This document shows, one piece after another, positions 49,993 through 58,975 of a DNA stretch of 64,000 bases. The notes under the pieces were generated by a model. It saw only the letters and a program-made list of their open reading frames with translations. It was not told the origin of the DNA and searched no databases. The translations under genes and the position numbers were made by a program. The DNA comes from Methyloligella sp050110875 (GTDB taxonomy: Bacteria > Pseudomonadota > Alphaproteobacteria > Rhizobiales > Methyloligellaceae). The first letter of the stretch is position 1. Each line of letters starts with the position of its first letter. The stretch spans positions 2,790,001-2,854,000 of the forward strand of contig CP188828.1 of NCBI GenBank assembly GCA_050110875.1, read 5' to 3'.

Positions 49993-51273
49993 TCATTCGT
50001 CCGTATCGTCGGAAATCGGCGTCACGCGCAGCAGCGTCAGGCGGTTGCGCTGGCGGCGCAGCACCTCGAAGCGGAAGGCGTGGAAGGTGAAGGCCTGGCC
50101 CGCATTGGGAATGGTCTGGGCCTCGTGGATCACGACGCCGGCGATGGTGGTCGCCTCGTCGTCCGGAATGTCCCATTCCATGAGCCGGTTCACGTCGCGG
50201 ATCGGCACCGAGCCTTCGACGATCACCGAGCCGTCGGCCTGGGGCCTTGCCGCGGTGCTGGCGAGGTCGGTCTCGTCGGTGATGTCGCCGACGATCTCCT
50301 CGATGATATCCTCCAGGGTCACCAGGCCCATCACCTCGCCGTACTCATCCACCACGATGGCGAAGTGGGCCTTCCGCTTCAGGAAGGCGTTGAGCTGATC
50401 CTTCAGGGACGTGGAATCGGGCACGAACCAGGCCGGGTTGGCCAGGGCCACCACGTCGATCTTGGACGAATCGCCATCCGCCTCGCGCAGCGCCCGGAGC
50501 AGGGTCTTGGCGTGCAGGATGCCGATGATCTCCTCCGGCTTGTCGCGCCAGAGGGGAATGCGGGTATGGGGGCTGCGCAGCGCGGCATCGACGATCCGGT
50601 CGGTCGGCAGGTCGGCGTCGATGGTGTCCATATTGGTGCGGTGGACCATGACGTCCTCGACGGAGAGATCGCGCAAATCCAGCACGCCACCCAGCATGTC
50701 GCGGTCGAGCTTCACCACGCCGCCTTCCTTGTGATGCAGCTCAATGGCGCCGCGGATCTCCTCATGAGCGGAGAGCACGTCGGTGTCGGGGCTGATGGCG
50801 GTGCCGAACAGGCGCAGGATCGCCCGCACCATAACTTGCAGGGCCGCGGTGACGGGGGCGAACAGCAACACGAAGACGTTCACCAAGGGCGAAAACGTCA
50901 GTGCGAAGCGCTCCGGATTGGTGAAGGCCAGGGTCTTGGGCAGCACCTCGGCGAAGACCAGCACCACCGCGGTCATCACGATGGTGGCGTAGACCACGCC
51001 GGTCTCGCCGAACATGGCGATGAAGAGGCTGGTGGCGAGGGCGGAGCCGGCGATATTGGCCAGGTTGTTGCCCAGCAGGATGGCGCCGATCAACCGCTCT
51101 CGGGTCTGGGTCAGGCGCGAGACCAGGCTCGCCCGGGTGTCGCCGTCCTGTTCCAGCGCGTGAATGCGCGGCCGGGAAACGGCCGTCAGAGCCGTTTCCG
51201 AGGCGGAAAAGAAGGCCGAGGCGAGAAGCAGAACGAGGATCGCCCCTATGGTGATGGAGAAGCCGAGTATCAT
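49993..51273 (-). CDS. CorC/HlyC-like transporter-associated protein (DUF21, CBS pair, CorC_HlyC)
   Basis: At 426 residues a DUF21/CNNM membrane domain with about four helices (ASAFFSASETALTAVSRPRIH, in part) is followed by two CBS domains (MVHRTNMDTIDAD and IVVDEYGEVMGLVTLEDIIEEI in part) and a C-terminal CorC_HlyC domain. Such proteins export or regulate Mg2+/Co2+. I chose the ATG at 51273, which overlaps the aroB stop (ATGA); a GTG at 51285 is possible. Confidence 0.92.
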   Translation of the reverse strand: MILGFSITIGAILVLLLASAFFSASETALTAVSRPRIHALEQDGDTRASLVSRLTQTRERLIGAILLGNNLANIAGSALATSLFIAMFGETGVVYATIVMTAVVLVFAEVLPKTLAFTNPERFALTFSPLVNVFVLLFAPVTAALQVMVRAILRLFGTAISPDTDVLSAHEEIRGAIELHHKEGGVVKLDRDMLGGVLDLRDLSVEDVMVHRTNMDTIDADLPTDRIVDAALRSPHTRIPLWRDKPEEIIGILHAKTLLRALREADGDSSKIDVVALANPAWFVPDSTSLKDQLNAFLKRKAHFAIVVDEYGEVMGLVTLEDIIEEIVGDITDETDLASTAARPQADGSVIVEGSVPIRDVNRLMEWDIPDDEATTIAGVVIHEAQTIPNAGQAFTFHAFRFEVLRRQRNRLTLLRVTPISDDTDE

Positions 51274-52421
51274 TGGCTGCCGCACTCTCGTTTCAGGAAG
51301 TCAGTGAGATCGTCCTTGTCGACGTCGCGTTCCAGAAAGGCGGCGCCGATGCCCCGGGTCAGCACCAGGGCGAGCTGGCCGGACTGGACCTTCTTGTCCT
51401 GGGCCATGTGGCGCAGCATCTCCGCCGCGGTCGGCCCGCCGCCTTCGATGTGGTTGAGGGCGGTGGGAAGCCCCACCAAATCGAAATGGCGCTGGACGCG
51501 ATCCGCATCCTCTTGCGGGCAGAGGCCCTGCTCGACGGAATAGCGGAAGGCCATGACCATGCCGATGGAGATGGCCTCGCCGTGAAGCAGCCGGTCAGAA
51601 TAGCCGGTAAAGGCTTCGAGGGCATGGCCGAAGGTATGGCCGAGATTGAGCAGGGCGCGGGTGCCGCTCTCCTCCTTCTCGTCCGCCTCGACGATCGCGG
51701 CCTTGGCCCGGCAGCTGGTCGCGACGGCGTGGAGGCGCGGCTCGGGCTCGCCCGTCAGCACGGCGCGCCAATTGTCGCCCAGCCAGTCGAAGAATTCCAC
51801 GTCGTTGATCAGCCCGTATTTGGCGATTTCCGCATAGCCGGCGAGGAGCTGACGCTCGGGCAGGGTGCCGAGCACGTTCAAATCGGCCAGCACCAGGGCC
51901 GGCTGATGAAAGGTGCCGATCAGGTTCTTGCCGTGAGGTGTGTCGATGCCGGTCTTGCCGCCGACGGAGGAATCCACCTGGGCGAGCAGGCTGGTCGGCA
52001 TCTGCACGAGATTGACGCCCCGGCGCAGGATGGAGGCGGCGAAGCCGGCGAGGTCGCCCACCACGCCGCCGCCGAGGGCGATGACGCAATCGCCGCGCTC
52101 CACGTCGAGATCGAGCAGGGTCTCGCAGACCTTCTCCAGGGTGGCGAAGCATTTGCTGGCTTCGCCCGGTGGCACGATCACCTCGCCGAGAAACAGGCCC
52201 TGCTCCTGAAGATTGCGCTTCATGTCGGCCAGATGCAGCGGGGCGACATTCTCGTCGCTCACCACGGCATAGCGTGCCGCGGGCAGCAGACCGTCGAGCC
52301 GCAAGGCGGCATTGGCGAGAAGATCCTCGCCGATGACGATCTCGTAGCTGTGGTTCGCCAGCGTGACGGGGACAGTCGTCTCGACCTTGCCCTCGGACGG
52401 TACGGACAGGGATTCAGCCAT
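51270..52421 (-). CDS. aroB: 3-dehydroquinate synthase
   Basis: This 383-residue enzyme converts DAHP to 3-dehydroquinate, the second step of the shikimate pathway. The NAD-binding block is VIALGGGVVGDLAGFAASI, and metal/active-site residues sit in DSSVGGKTGIDTPHGKNLIG and LLNLGHTFGHALEAFTG. It lies 9 bp after aroK in the common aroK-aroB order. Confidence 0.97.
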   Translation of the reverse strand: MAESLSVPSEGKVETTVPVTLANHSYEIVIGEDLLANAALRLDGLLPAARYAVVSDENVAPLHLADMKRNLQEQGLFLGEVIVPPGEASKCFATLEKVCETLLDLDVERGDCVIALGGGVVGDLAGFAASILRRGVNLVQMPTSLLAQVDSSVGGKTGIDTPHGKNLIGTFHQPALVLADLNVLGTLPERQLLAGYAEIAKYGLINDVEFFDWLGDNWRAVLTGEPEPRLHAVATSCRAKAAIVEADEKEESGTRALLNLGHTFGHALEAFTGYSDRLLHGEAISIGMVMAFRYSVEQGLCPQEDADRVQRHFDLVGLPTALNHIEGGGPTAAEMLRHMAQDKKVQSGQLALVLTRGIGAAFLERDVDKDDLTDFLKRECGSQ

Positions 52422-52430
52422 TACTTCTCT

Positions 52431-53078
52431 TCACTTCCCTTTCCTTGGATTTCCCTTGGGAGACCGGCTCGTGCCTGGGCGCGTGGTTTCGGAAAACAGA
52501 TGCTCGTAGAGCATGGCGACGATCTCGCCGACGACCGTATCATGGGGCGCATCCCGGGTCTCGACGACCAGATCGGCCTGGGAATAGACAGGGTAGCGCT
52601 TGTCCATGAGCTTCTGCATGGTCTCCTTGGGGTCGCCGGTGGCGAGCAGCGGCCGGTTGTTGCGGCGGCGCACCCGCTTCATGAGGACCGGGAGTTCCGC
52701 GCGCAGCCAGATGGACAGACCGGACTCGGCGATTCGGTTCCGCGTCTCCGCATCCATATAGGCGCCGCCGCCGGTCGCCAGCACTTGCGGGCCGTTTCCG
52801 AGCAGCCGGGCGATGACCTTGCGCTCGCCTTCGCGGAAATACGCCTCGCCGTGATCGGCGAAGATCTCCTCGATGTTCTGGCCGGCCGCCGCCTCGATCT
52901 CGTTATCGGCGTCGGTAAAGGGGAGGCAGAGCGTTCCGGCGAGCCGTTTGCCGACGGAACTCTTGCCAGCGCCCATCAGACCGATCAGAACGAGGCTTCT
53001 CGATCCGAGCGCGTCTCGGATCTGCGCCACGCGCGGATTGGCGTCTTCGTTTTTTGCTTCTTGCCGGGGGAGGCTCAT
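52431..53078 (-). CDS. aroK: Shikimate kinase
   Basis: At 215 residues the P-loop is GLMGAGKSSVGKRLA, the shikimate-binding Asp lies in FTDADNEIE, and the lid and the R-rich block are GEAYFREGERKVI and RRRNNRPLLATGDP. It phosphorylates shikimate with ATP. There is a short N-terminal extension and a basic, low-complexity tail (RSPKGNPRKGK) beyond the usual end. Confidence 0.96.
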   Translation of the reverse strand: MSLPRQEAKNEDANPRVAQIRDALGSRSLVLIGLMGAGKSSVGKRLAGTLCLPFTDADNEIEAAAGQNIEEIFADHGEAYFREGERKVIARLLGNGPQVLATGGGAYMDAETRNRIAESGLSIWLRAELPVLMKRVRRRNNRPLLATGDPKETMQKLMDKRYPVYSQADLVVETRDAPHDTVVGEIVAMLYEHLFSETTRPGTSRSPKGNPRKGK

Positions 53079-53259
53079 CGGGCCGCATGCGGCGGTCGGG
53101 CCGCCATCCTTCCTTTGGAGCGGAAAATTTCACAACTTGCCGCTGCTGACAACGGGCTTTGCAAAGGTAAGAATAGAGCGTTCCGACGCGCGATAGCCAT
53201 ATTGGCGCCGCCTTCGGCGCCCAGACACGAAATCATCACGGGGAGCGGCCAAAACCGCC

Positions 53260-53427
53260 ATGCCTACACTGTTTCGACTTCTCACCGTCTTGGCGCTGAT
53301 CGTCGGAACCGTGGCCGGGTGTCTCTACGTTCTCGCTGAATACTTTCAGCCTACCCCGAAGGAAATCACCAAGCCGTTGCGCAATGTGGAAGTGCGAAGC
53401 CAGCAGGACGCCGATGCAGTGGAATAA
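53260..53427 (+). CDS. Small single-helix membrane protein
   Basis: At 55 residues, one helix (about 6-27, LLTVLALIVGTVAGCLYVLA) is followed by a short periplasmic or cytoplasmic tail (QPTPKEITKPLRNVEV). Small proteins with this build lie upstream of xerD in many Rhizobiales, but I know no function. GGGGAG lies upstream of the ATG. Its stop overlaps the start of the next gene by 14 bp, which supports real translation. Confidence 0.7.
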   Translation: MPTLFRLLTVLALIVGTVAGCLYVLAEYFQPTPKEITKPLRNVEVRSQQDADAVE

Positions 53428-55465
53428 GCCTGGAGGCTGGGCTTTGCTTCTGGCGGGGCTCCTCCTGTGCGGCTGGCCTGCCGCGATCGAGGCCCAGATC
53501 GAGCGCCGCTCTCTCGAGCCGCTCGACGTGCCGCAGCAGCAGCCGGCCCAGCCGCCGTCTCAAGGGTACGGCCAGCAAGGTTACAGCCAGCCGGGCGGGC
53601 AAGCGCCGTCCGGCAATTATCAGGATTACGGTCAACCTTCCGGTCAGACCTTCGACGAGTACGGCCAGCCGCCGAACGATGGCGGCCATCAAGATTACGG
53701 CGGTCAGACCTATGACGGACAGACCTACGGCGGCCAAGATTTCGGCGGCAATCGCTATCAGCAGGATCCCGGCGCGCCGACATCGCTGACCCCACCCGGC
53801 GTGGGCGGGGCGCCGCAAGGCCGGCCGACGGATCAAGGTCAGCCGGCCTATGACGGCACGCCTTCGGGATCGCAATTCTCCCAACCCAATTACGATGGCG
53901 AACAGCAGCCGGCCTATGGCGAGCAGCAGCCGGGTTTCTACGGCGATTCCTCCTATGCGCCCCAGGCGTCCTACGGGAACCCGTCCAGCGATCAGTCGCC
54001 GATGCCGGCGGATGTCTGGAGCGATGTCGACGGGGCGACGCTGCAGCGGCTGCTTTCCGGCGCCAATCTGCCTTCCTCGTCCCCGGCGCTTTCCAATCTG
54101 ATCGCCCGGGCGCTGGCGGCCGATCCGCCCCGGGGCGGACAGGAAACCGCCATCCGGGTCTCTGCGCTGGAGCGCGCGGGTCGGGCGGAGGAGATCGTCC
54201 AGCTGCTGGGGCCCGCGGCGCAATCCGGCGATCCGGGTATCGCGGCCCGTTACGGGCTGGCGCTGCTCGCGGCGGACCGGGACCAGGAGGCTTGCAGTCT
54301 CAATCTGGGCGACGTGCCGCAAACGGCGCGCCCGGACAGCGATGTGACCCGGGCGGCGCTGCTGATCCCGGCCTATTGCGCGGCGCTCCAGGGCAATGCC
54401 CAAGGTGCGGCGCAGGCGCTCCAGACGGCGCAGCAGCGCGGGGTGGCATCGCCGGTGGCCTCCGCCGTGATCGGCCAGCTTTCCCAAGGCAGCGCGGAGC
54501 GGCCGCCGGTTCCGAGCACCCTGGATGTGCTCGACTATGTGTTCTTGCGGCTCGGCAAGGTGGCCTTGCCGGCCTCGCTTGCGAAATCCGCCAATCCCAC
54601 GCTGCTCTACCGGCTGGCAAGGGATCGGCAAGTCTCGCCGGAATTGCGGCTGGCAGCGGCGGAACGGGGGGCGGCGCTCCATATCGTCGGCGGTAAGGTG
54701 TTGCGGGAGGCTTACGAGCAGGCCGCGCCGCAGCTCGGCAAGGAGGCCAGCGCGCCCTACGCCTTGCGGGCCAAGCTCTTCACCAATCTTCAGAAGGCGC
54801 CCTCGGCGGCTTATCGCGCCGAATCCATCGATGCGCTGCTGGCGAGCGGCAAGGATGCGGGCATTCAATTCGAGCTGGCCGAGGCGCTCGCTCCCGAGAA
54901 TGCCAAGCTCGCCCAGGATCCGTCGGCGGCGAAATTCGCCGAGACGGGGGTGCGGGTCGCCATCCTGGCCGGCGACGATCAAAGCGCGTGGGAGTGGATC
55001 GAGCGCGGCGGGCAGGCGGCGCGCAGCTGGCCGCTGCTGGTGGCGATCGGCGATCCGTTCAGCCCGCGGGCGGCGGAAGCCTTGAACTCGGGTGCGACGA
55101 TCGCGTCCCAGACCGGGCTTCCGGGCCCCGTCCTGCACCGGCTGATCACGGTGCTGGACGCCCTGAACTACGAGGTGCCGATTCCGCTGTGGAATATGGC
55201 GAGCCAGTCGGAGCAGCCTTCCGACGGTTATCTGCCGGAGCGGGGCGTGCTCACCGATCTGCAAAAGGCTTCCGAGGCCGGCGAGGTCGGCAAAACCGTG
55301 CTGCTGGTGGCCGCGGCGCTGGGGCCGGACGGCCCGTCGGGCGCCAATTTGATCGCGCTGGGCGACTCGGTCCGGGCGCTTCGCAAGGTGGGGCTTGAGG
55401 CGGAAGCGCGCCGGATCGGTTTCGAGGCGCTCTATCCCCGCTGGCCCTTCCAGGGGAAGGCGTGA
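53414..55465 (+). CDS. Secreted protein with Gln/Gly/Tyr-rich disordered repeats and helical C-terminus
   Basis: At 683 residues it has a signal peptide (ALLLAGLLLCGWPAAIEA), then about 170 residues almost only of Gln, Gly, Tyr, Pro, Asp and Ser in loose repeats such as GYGQQGYSQPGGQ, DYGQPSGQTFDEYG and GGQTYDGQTYGGQDFGG. The remaining 480 residues are regular, Ala/Leu-rich, helical and TPR-like (RAGRAEEIVQLLGPAAQSGDPG, in part). I chose the ATG at 53414 for the clean signal peptide. It precedes xerD by 4 bp and so is co-transcribed with it. Its place before xerD is common in Rhizobiales; function is unknown. Confidence 0.85.
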   Translation: MQWNKPGGWALLLAGLLLCGWPAAIEAQIERRSLEPLDVPQQQPAQPPSQGYGQQGYSQPGGQAPSGNYQDYGQPSGQTFDEYGQPPNDGGHQDYGGQTYDGQTYGGQDFGGNRYQQDPGAPTSLTPPGVGGAPQGRPTDQGQPAYDGTPSGSQFSQPNYDGEQQPAYGEQQPGFYGDSSYAPQASYGNPSSDQSPMPADVWSDVDGATLQRLLSGANLPSSSPALSNLIARALAADPPRGGQETAIRVSALERAGRAEEIVQLLGPAAQSGDPGIAARYGLALLAADRDQEACSLNLGDVPQTARPDSDVTRAALLIPAYCAALQGNAQGAAQALQTAQQRGVASPVASAVIGQLSQGSAERPPVPSTLDVLDYVFLRLGKVALPASLAKSANPTLLYRLARDRQVSPELRLAAAERGAALHIVGGKVLREAYEQAAPQLGKEASAPYALRAKLFTNLQKAPSAAYRAESIDALLASGKDAGIQFELAEALAPENAKLAQDPSAAKFAETGVRVAILAGDDQSAWEWIERGGQAARSWPLLVAIGDPFSPRAAEALNSGATIASQTGLPGPVLHRLITVLDALNYEVPIPLWNMASQSEQPSDGYLPERGVLTDLQKASEAGEVGKTVLLVAAALGPDGPSGANLIALGDSVRALRKVGLEAEARRIGFEALYPRWPFQGKA

Positions 55466-55469
55466 GGCC

Positions 55470-56435
55470 GTGACTGCCGCCTCGGAGGAAGACATCCGCT
55501 CGTCGGAGCTCAAGCTCTTTCTCGATATGCTGATGGCGGAACGGGGCGCGGCCGCTCATACGATCACCGCCTATACGACCGATCTCGCCGCGTTTCTCGG
55601 TTTCGCCCGGGGACGCGGGGAAGATGCTCAGTCGGTTTCCCCCGATACGATCCGTGCCTTCCTGGAGCGGCTTGCCAAGGACGGGCTGGCGGCGACCAGC
55701 CGGGCGCGCAAGCTTTCGGCGATCCGCCAATTCTTCCGTTTCCTGTTGGCGGAGGGGATCCGGGACGACGATCCCTGCACGGCGATCGACAGTCCTAAGC
55801 TCGGGCGTCCCTTGCCGAAGGTGCTGTCGCTTGCCGAGGTGGAGACTCTGCTGGAGACGGCGCGGCAAGGTGTGGAAGAGGCAGACACGGATGTGGAGCG
55901 ACGGCGGGCCTCCCGGCTCTATGCGCTCTTGGAGACGCTTTATGCGACAGGGCTGCGGGTCTCGGAGCTGATCGGCCTGCCGCGCAATGTGCTGATGGCG
56001 GACGATAGAGTGCTCACGATCACCGGCAAGGGCGGGCGGGAGCGGCTGGTGCCGCTGAACGAGACGGCGCGCCGGGCCATCGCAAGCCATCTGTCGGGGC
56101 TCGCCCAGGTGCCCGCCCTGAAAGGCTCGCCATGGCTGTTTCCCTCCCAGCGGGCGAGCCAGCATCTGACGCGGCAGCGGTTCGGTCAGGAGCTGAAGAG
56201 CCTCGCCGCCGCCGCGGGCATCGCGCCGTCCCGGGTCTCGCCCCATGTGCTGCGACACGCCTTCGCCAGCCATCTTTTGGAGCGGGGGGCCGATCTCCGC
56301 TCGGTCCAGCAATTGCTGGGACACGCGGATATCTCGACCACCCAGATCTACACCCATGTGATCGAAGAACGCCTGAGACGGCTGGTGGAAGAGCATCATC
56401 CGCTTGCAAAACGGCAAGAGACAGAGCAGAGATAA
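55470..56435 (+). CDS. xerD: Site-specific tyrosine recombinase XerD
   Basis: At 321 residues the catalytic set is complete: R163 (ATGLRVSEL), K187 (TGKGGRERL), H259 and R262 (SPHVLRHAF), H285 (LLGHADIS) and Y294 (TTQIYTHV). The end HHPLAK follows the XerD rather than XerC pattern. It resolves chromosome dimers at dif with XerC and FtsK. The start is GTG 55470, with GAGG close by, four bases after the preceding stop. Confidence 0.95.
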   Translation: MTAASEEDIRSSELKLFLDMLMAERGAAAHTITAYTTDLAAFLGFARGRGEDAQSVSPDTIRAFLERLAKDGLAATSRARKLSAIRQFFRFLLAEGIRDDDPCTAIDSPKLGRPLPKVLSLAEVETLLETARQGVEEADTDVERRRASRLYALLETLYATGLRVSELIGLPRNVLMADDRVLTITGKGGRERLVPLNETARRAIASHLSGLAQVPALKGSPWLFPSQRASQHLTRQRFGQELKSLAAAAGIAPSRVSPHVLRHAFASHLLERGADLRSVQQLLGHADISTTQIYTHVIEERLRRLVEEHHPLAKRQETEQR

Positions 56436-56618
56436 CCACTTCCTCAGATAGTTATGAGAGCAATGGTGGCCGTCGGTTGACACGGTTTCGCCATAAGGCC
56501 ACTTAACAGAGGCGGTGGCGCCGGCCGCAGGTCTTCGTGCTTCGTCTTCGAGGCAATGCCGAAGCTGCGAGATCTCGAGATAGCCGCCGCCCCGTCCGAC
56601 GCCGCCATTTTGGGTAAT

Positions 56619-57569
56619 ATGCGTACCTATCTCGATTTCGAAAAACCGATCGCGGAACTGGAAAGCAAGGTCGCCGAGCTGAAGGCCCTTGCCGACGACG
56701 ATTCCGCCGTGTCCATCTCCGAAGAGCTGCAAACCCTGGAGGCCAAATCCAGGGAGGCACTGGAGGAGACCTACGCCAAGCTCACCCCGTGGCAGAAGAC
56801 GCAAGTCGCCCGCCATCCGGAGCGGCCCCATTTCATGGACTACGTGAACGCCGTGGTGGGCGATTTCACGCCGTTGGCCGGCGACCGGCTGTTTGCCGAG
56901 GATCACGCCATCATCGGCGGGATCGGGCGGTTGAACGGCCGCTCCGTGATGCTGATCGGCCACGAGAAGGGCTCCGACACGGAAGGCCGGCTGAAGCATA
57001 ATTTCGGCATGGCCAGGCCGGAAGGCTACCGGAAGGCGCAGCGGCTGATGGGAATCGCGGAGCGCTTCCAGCTTCCGGTGGTGACGCTGGTCGACACGGC
57101 CGGAGCCTATCCGGGCATCGGCGCGGAGGAGCGCGGCCAGGCGGAGGCGATCGCGCGGTCCATCGACACCTGCATGGGGCTCGGCGTTCCCATCGTCTCC
57201 GTCGTGATCGGCGAGGGCGGCTCGGGCGGCGCCGTCGCCATAGCCACGGCGAACCGCATCTTCATGCTGGAGCACGCCGTCTACACGGTCGCCTCGCCGG
57301 AGGCCGCGGCCTCCATCCTGTGGCGGGATTCGGCGCGGGCCATCGATGCGGCGACCAATATGAAGATCACGGCCCAGGATCTTTTGGAGTTCGGGGTGAT
57401 CGACGGGATCATCTCGGAGCCGACAGGCGGCGCGCATCGCGACAAGGATGCGGTGATCAAGGCCGCGGCGGCGCAGATCGACGAGGCGCTGTCCTCGTTC
57501 GTCGGCAAGTCGGGCGACGAGATCCGCAAGGACCGGCGGCAGAAATTCCTCGCCATGGGACGCAACTAG
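56619..57569 (+). CDS. accA: Acetyl-CoA carboxylase carboxyltransferase subunit alpha
   Basis: This 316-residue subunit moves the carboxyl group from biotin to acetyl-CoA with AccD, the committed step of fatty acid synthesis. Typical blocks are YLDFEKPIAELESKV, HPERPHFMDYV, GMARPEGYRKAQRLM, DTAGAYPGIGAEERGQ and GEGGSGGAVAIA. I chose the ATG at 56619 because MRTYLDFEKP is the family start and gives the family length; an ATG at 56556 would add 21 atypical residues. Confidence 0.96.
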   Translation: MRTYLDFEKPIAELESKVAELKALADDDSAVSISEELQTLEAKSREALEETYAKLTPWQKTQVARHPERPHFMDYVNAVVGDFTPLAGDRLFAEDHAIIGGIGRLNGRSVMLIGHEKGSDTEGRLKHNFGMARPEGYRKAQRLMGIAERFQLPVVTLVDTAGAYPGIGAEERGQAEAIARSIDTCMGLGVPIVSVVIGEGGSGGAVAIATANRIFMLEHAVYTVASPEAAASILWRDSARAIDAATNMKITAQDLLEFGVIDGIISEPTGGAHRDKDAVIKAAAAQIDEALSSFVGKSGDEIRKDRRQKFLAMGRN

Positions 57570-57705
57570 CGCGCTTTCGGCGCTTTTCGGCCGTTTCTCT
57601 AGGGCAAAAGGCGCGTCCCGCGTGCCCACCCCCGCCTCCCCGGCGCATCTCAAAGGCGCTCCTGGAGATATCCCAAGGCGTTGGTAGCGTTAACTTTTTC
57701 TCCCT

Positions 57706-57722
57706 AAAGCGGCCGCTTTTTT
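57706..57722 (+). terminator. Possible weak terminator of accA
   Basis: The palindrome AAAGCGGCCGCTTT runs into six Ts; it can form a 5-bp stem with a GGCC loop. It lies 137 bp after the accA stop, so the assignment is weak. Confidence 0.35.
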
Positions 57723-57847
57723 AGTCTAGTTAAAGTGGCTATACTCGCTACACTGCGCGAGAGGGACAGCGGCATGGGGGAATGCTGCCGGTAACTTCGC
57801 CTTAACCTTGCGGGTTCGATCTTCCGGGACGGGAATTTCCGGATTCG

Positions 57848-58822
57848 ATGTTTGGCCATCGCAGCCAGGGGCACTGCTTGCGTATGCTTCGTATTTTGTC
57901 GGCCAAAGCCTTGCTGGCAGCTTTTGCGCTGCTCGCCGTCGCCGTATTGGGCGGCTGCGGCCAATATTCACCCGACTATATGAAGCCGCTCTCGCCGGAG
58001 ATGCGCGCGCTGATTGCCCAGAAGGGCATGCGGGAGCAAGCGCCGATCACCATCCGCGTCTTCAAGGAAGAATCCGTTCTGGAGGTCTGGAAGCAGAAGG
58101 ATGACGGGCGCTACTACTTCCTGAAATCCTACCCGATCTGCAATTATTCCGGCGAGCTCGGGCCGAAGCTGAAACAGGGCGACCGTCAGGCGCCGGAAGG
58201 GTTCTACATCGTCTCCAAGAACCAGATGAACCCGCGCAGCAAGTATCATCTCGCCTTCAATATCGGCTTCCCCAACGCCTATGACCGGGCCTGGGGCCGC
58301 ACCGGCAGCAACATCATGGTGCATGGGGACTGCAAGTCGGCCGGCTGCTACGCCATGACCGATGCGCTGGTGGAGGAGATCTACATCCTGGCGCGCGAGG
58401 CGCTGGCCGGCGGCCAGGAATATTTCATGATTCAGGCCTACCCGTTCAAAATGACCTCGGCCAACATGGCCAAGCACCGGGGCAACAAGTGGTACGGCTT
58501 CTGGCAGAACCTGAAGCAGGGCTACGACTATTTCGAGACCACGCGGCAGATCCCGGAGATCCAGGTCTGCAATCGCAGCTATCTGATCAATGCGGTGTTC
58601 AACAATCCGCGGCAACGGCCCGATCCGAGCCGGCCTTGTCCGGCCTATCGCCGCCTGCCGGTGCGTCCGTTCTCGCCGGCCCCGGCGCAGACGGCGGAGA
58701 ATAAGCAGTCCTCCATCAAGCCGTTGGGCAGCGCGCTCGGCCTCGCCTTCGGACCGCGCGAGCCGACCTATCACATGTTCACGCTCGGCCCGGCGGATCC
58801 CCGGCCAGCCTCGTCCGAGTAG
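57848..58822 (+). CDS. YkuD-type L,D-transpeptidase-domain lipoprotein (YafK/DpaA-like), copy 1
   Basis: At 324 residues it has a signal peptide with lipobox VLGGC (lipidated C37 by this start), then ITIRVFKEESVLEVWKQKD and a YkuD catalytic core with H159 and nucleophile C167 in MVHGDCKSAGCYAMTD. Members such as E. coli DpaA/YafK cut the link between Braun lipoprotein and peptidoglycan, while others form 3-3 crosslinks; the closest role here is not decidable. A start at ATG 57884 would give a shorter signal peptide. It is followed by a paralogue. Confidence 0.88.
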   Translation: MFGHRSQGHCLRMLRILSAKALLAAFALLAVAVLGGCGQYSPDYMKPLSPEMRALIAQKGMREQAPITIRVFKEESVLEVWKQKDDGRYYFLKSYPICNYSGELGPKLKQGDRQAPEGFYIVSKNQMNPRSKYHLAFNIGFPNAYDRAWGRTGSNIMVHGDCKSAGCYAMTDALVEEIYILAREALAGGQEYFMIQAYPFKMTSANMAKHRGNKWYGFWQNLKQGYDYFETTRQIPEIQVCNRSYLINAVFNNPRQRPDPSRPCPAYRRLPVRPFSPAPAQTAENKQSSIKPLGSALGLAFGPREPTYHMFTLGPADPRPASSE

Positions 58823-58975
58823 AGACCAAGTCGCTCTTTTCGCTGCAGAAAGTCCCACCGCCTTGCGCCATATGCCGCGGATGCAGACCTTTTTCACGCC
58901 AAATCGGCACTCTCAATAACCCGCCGTTAACCACGCCTGATTCATCCTGGTCGGATCACGCCGGGGGGCATTGTT

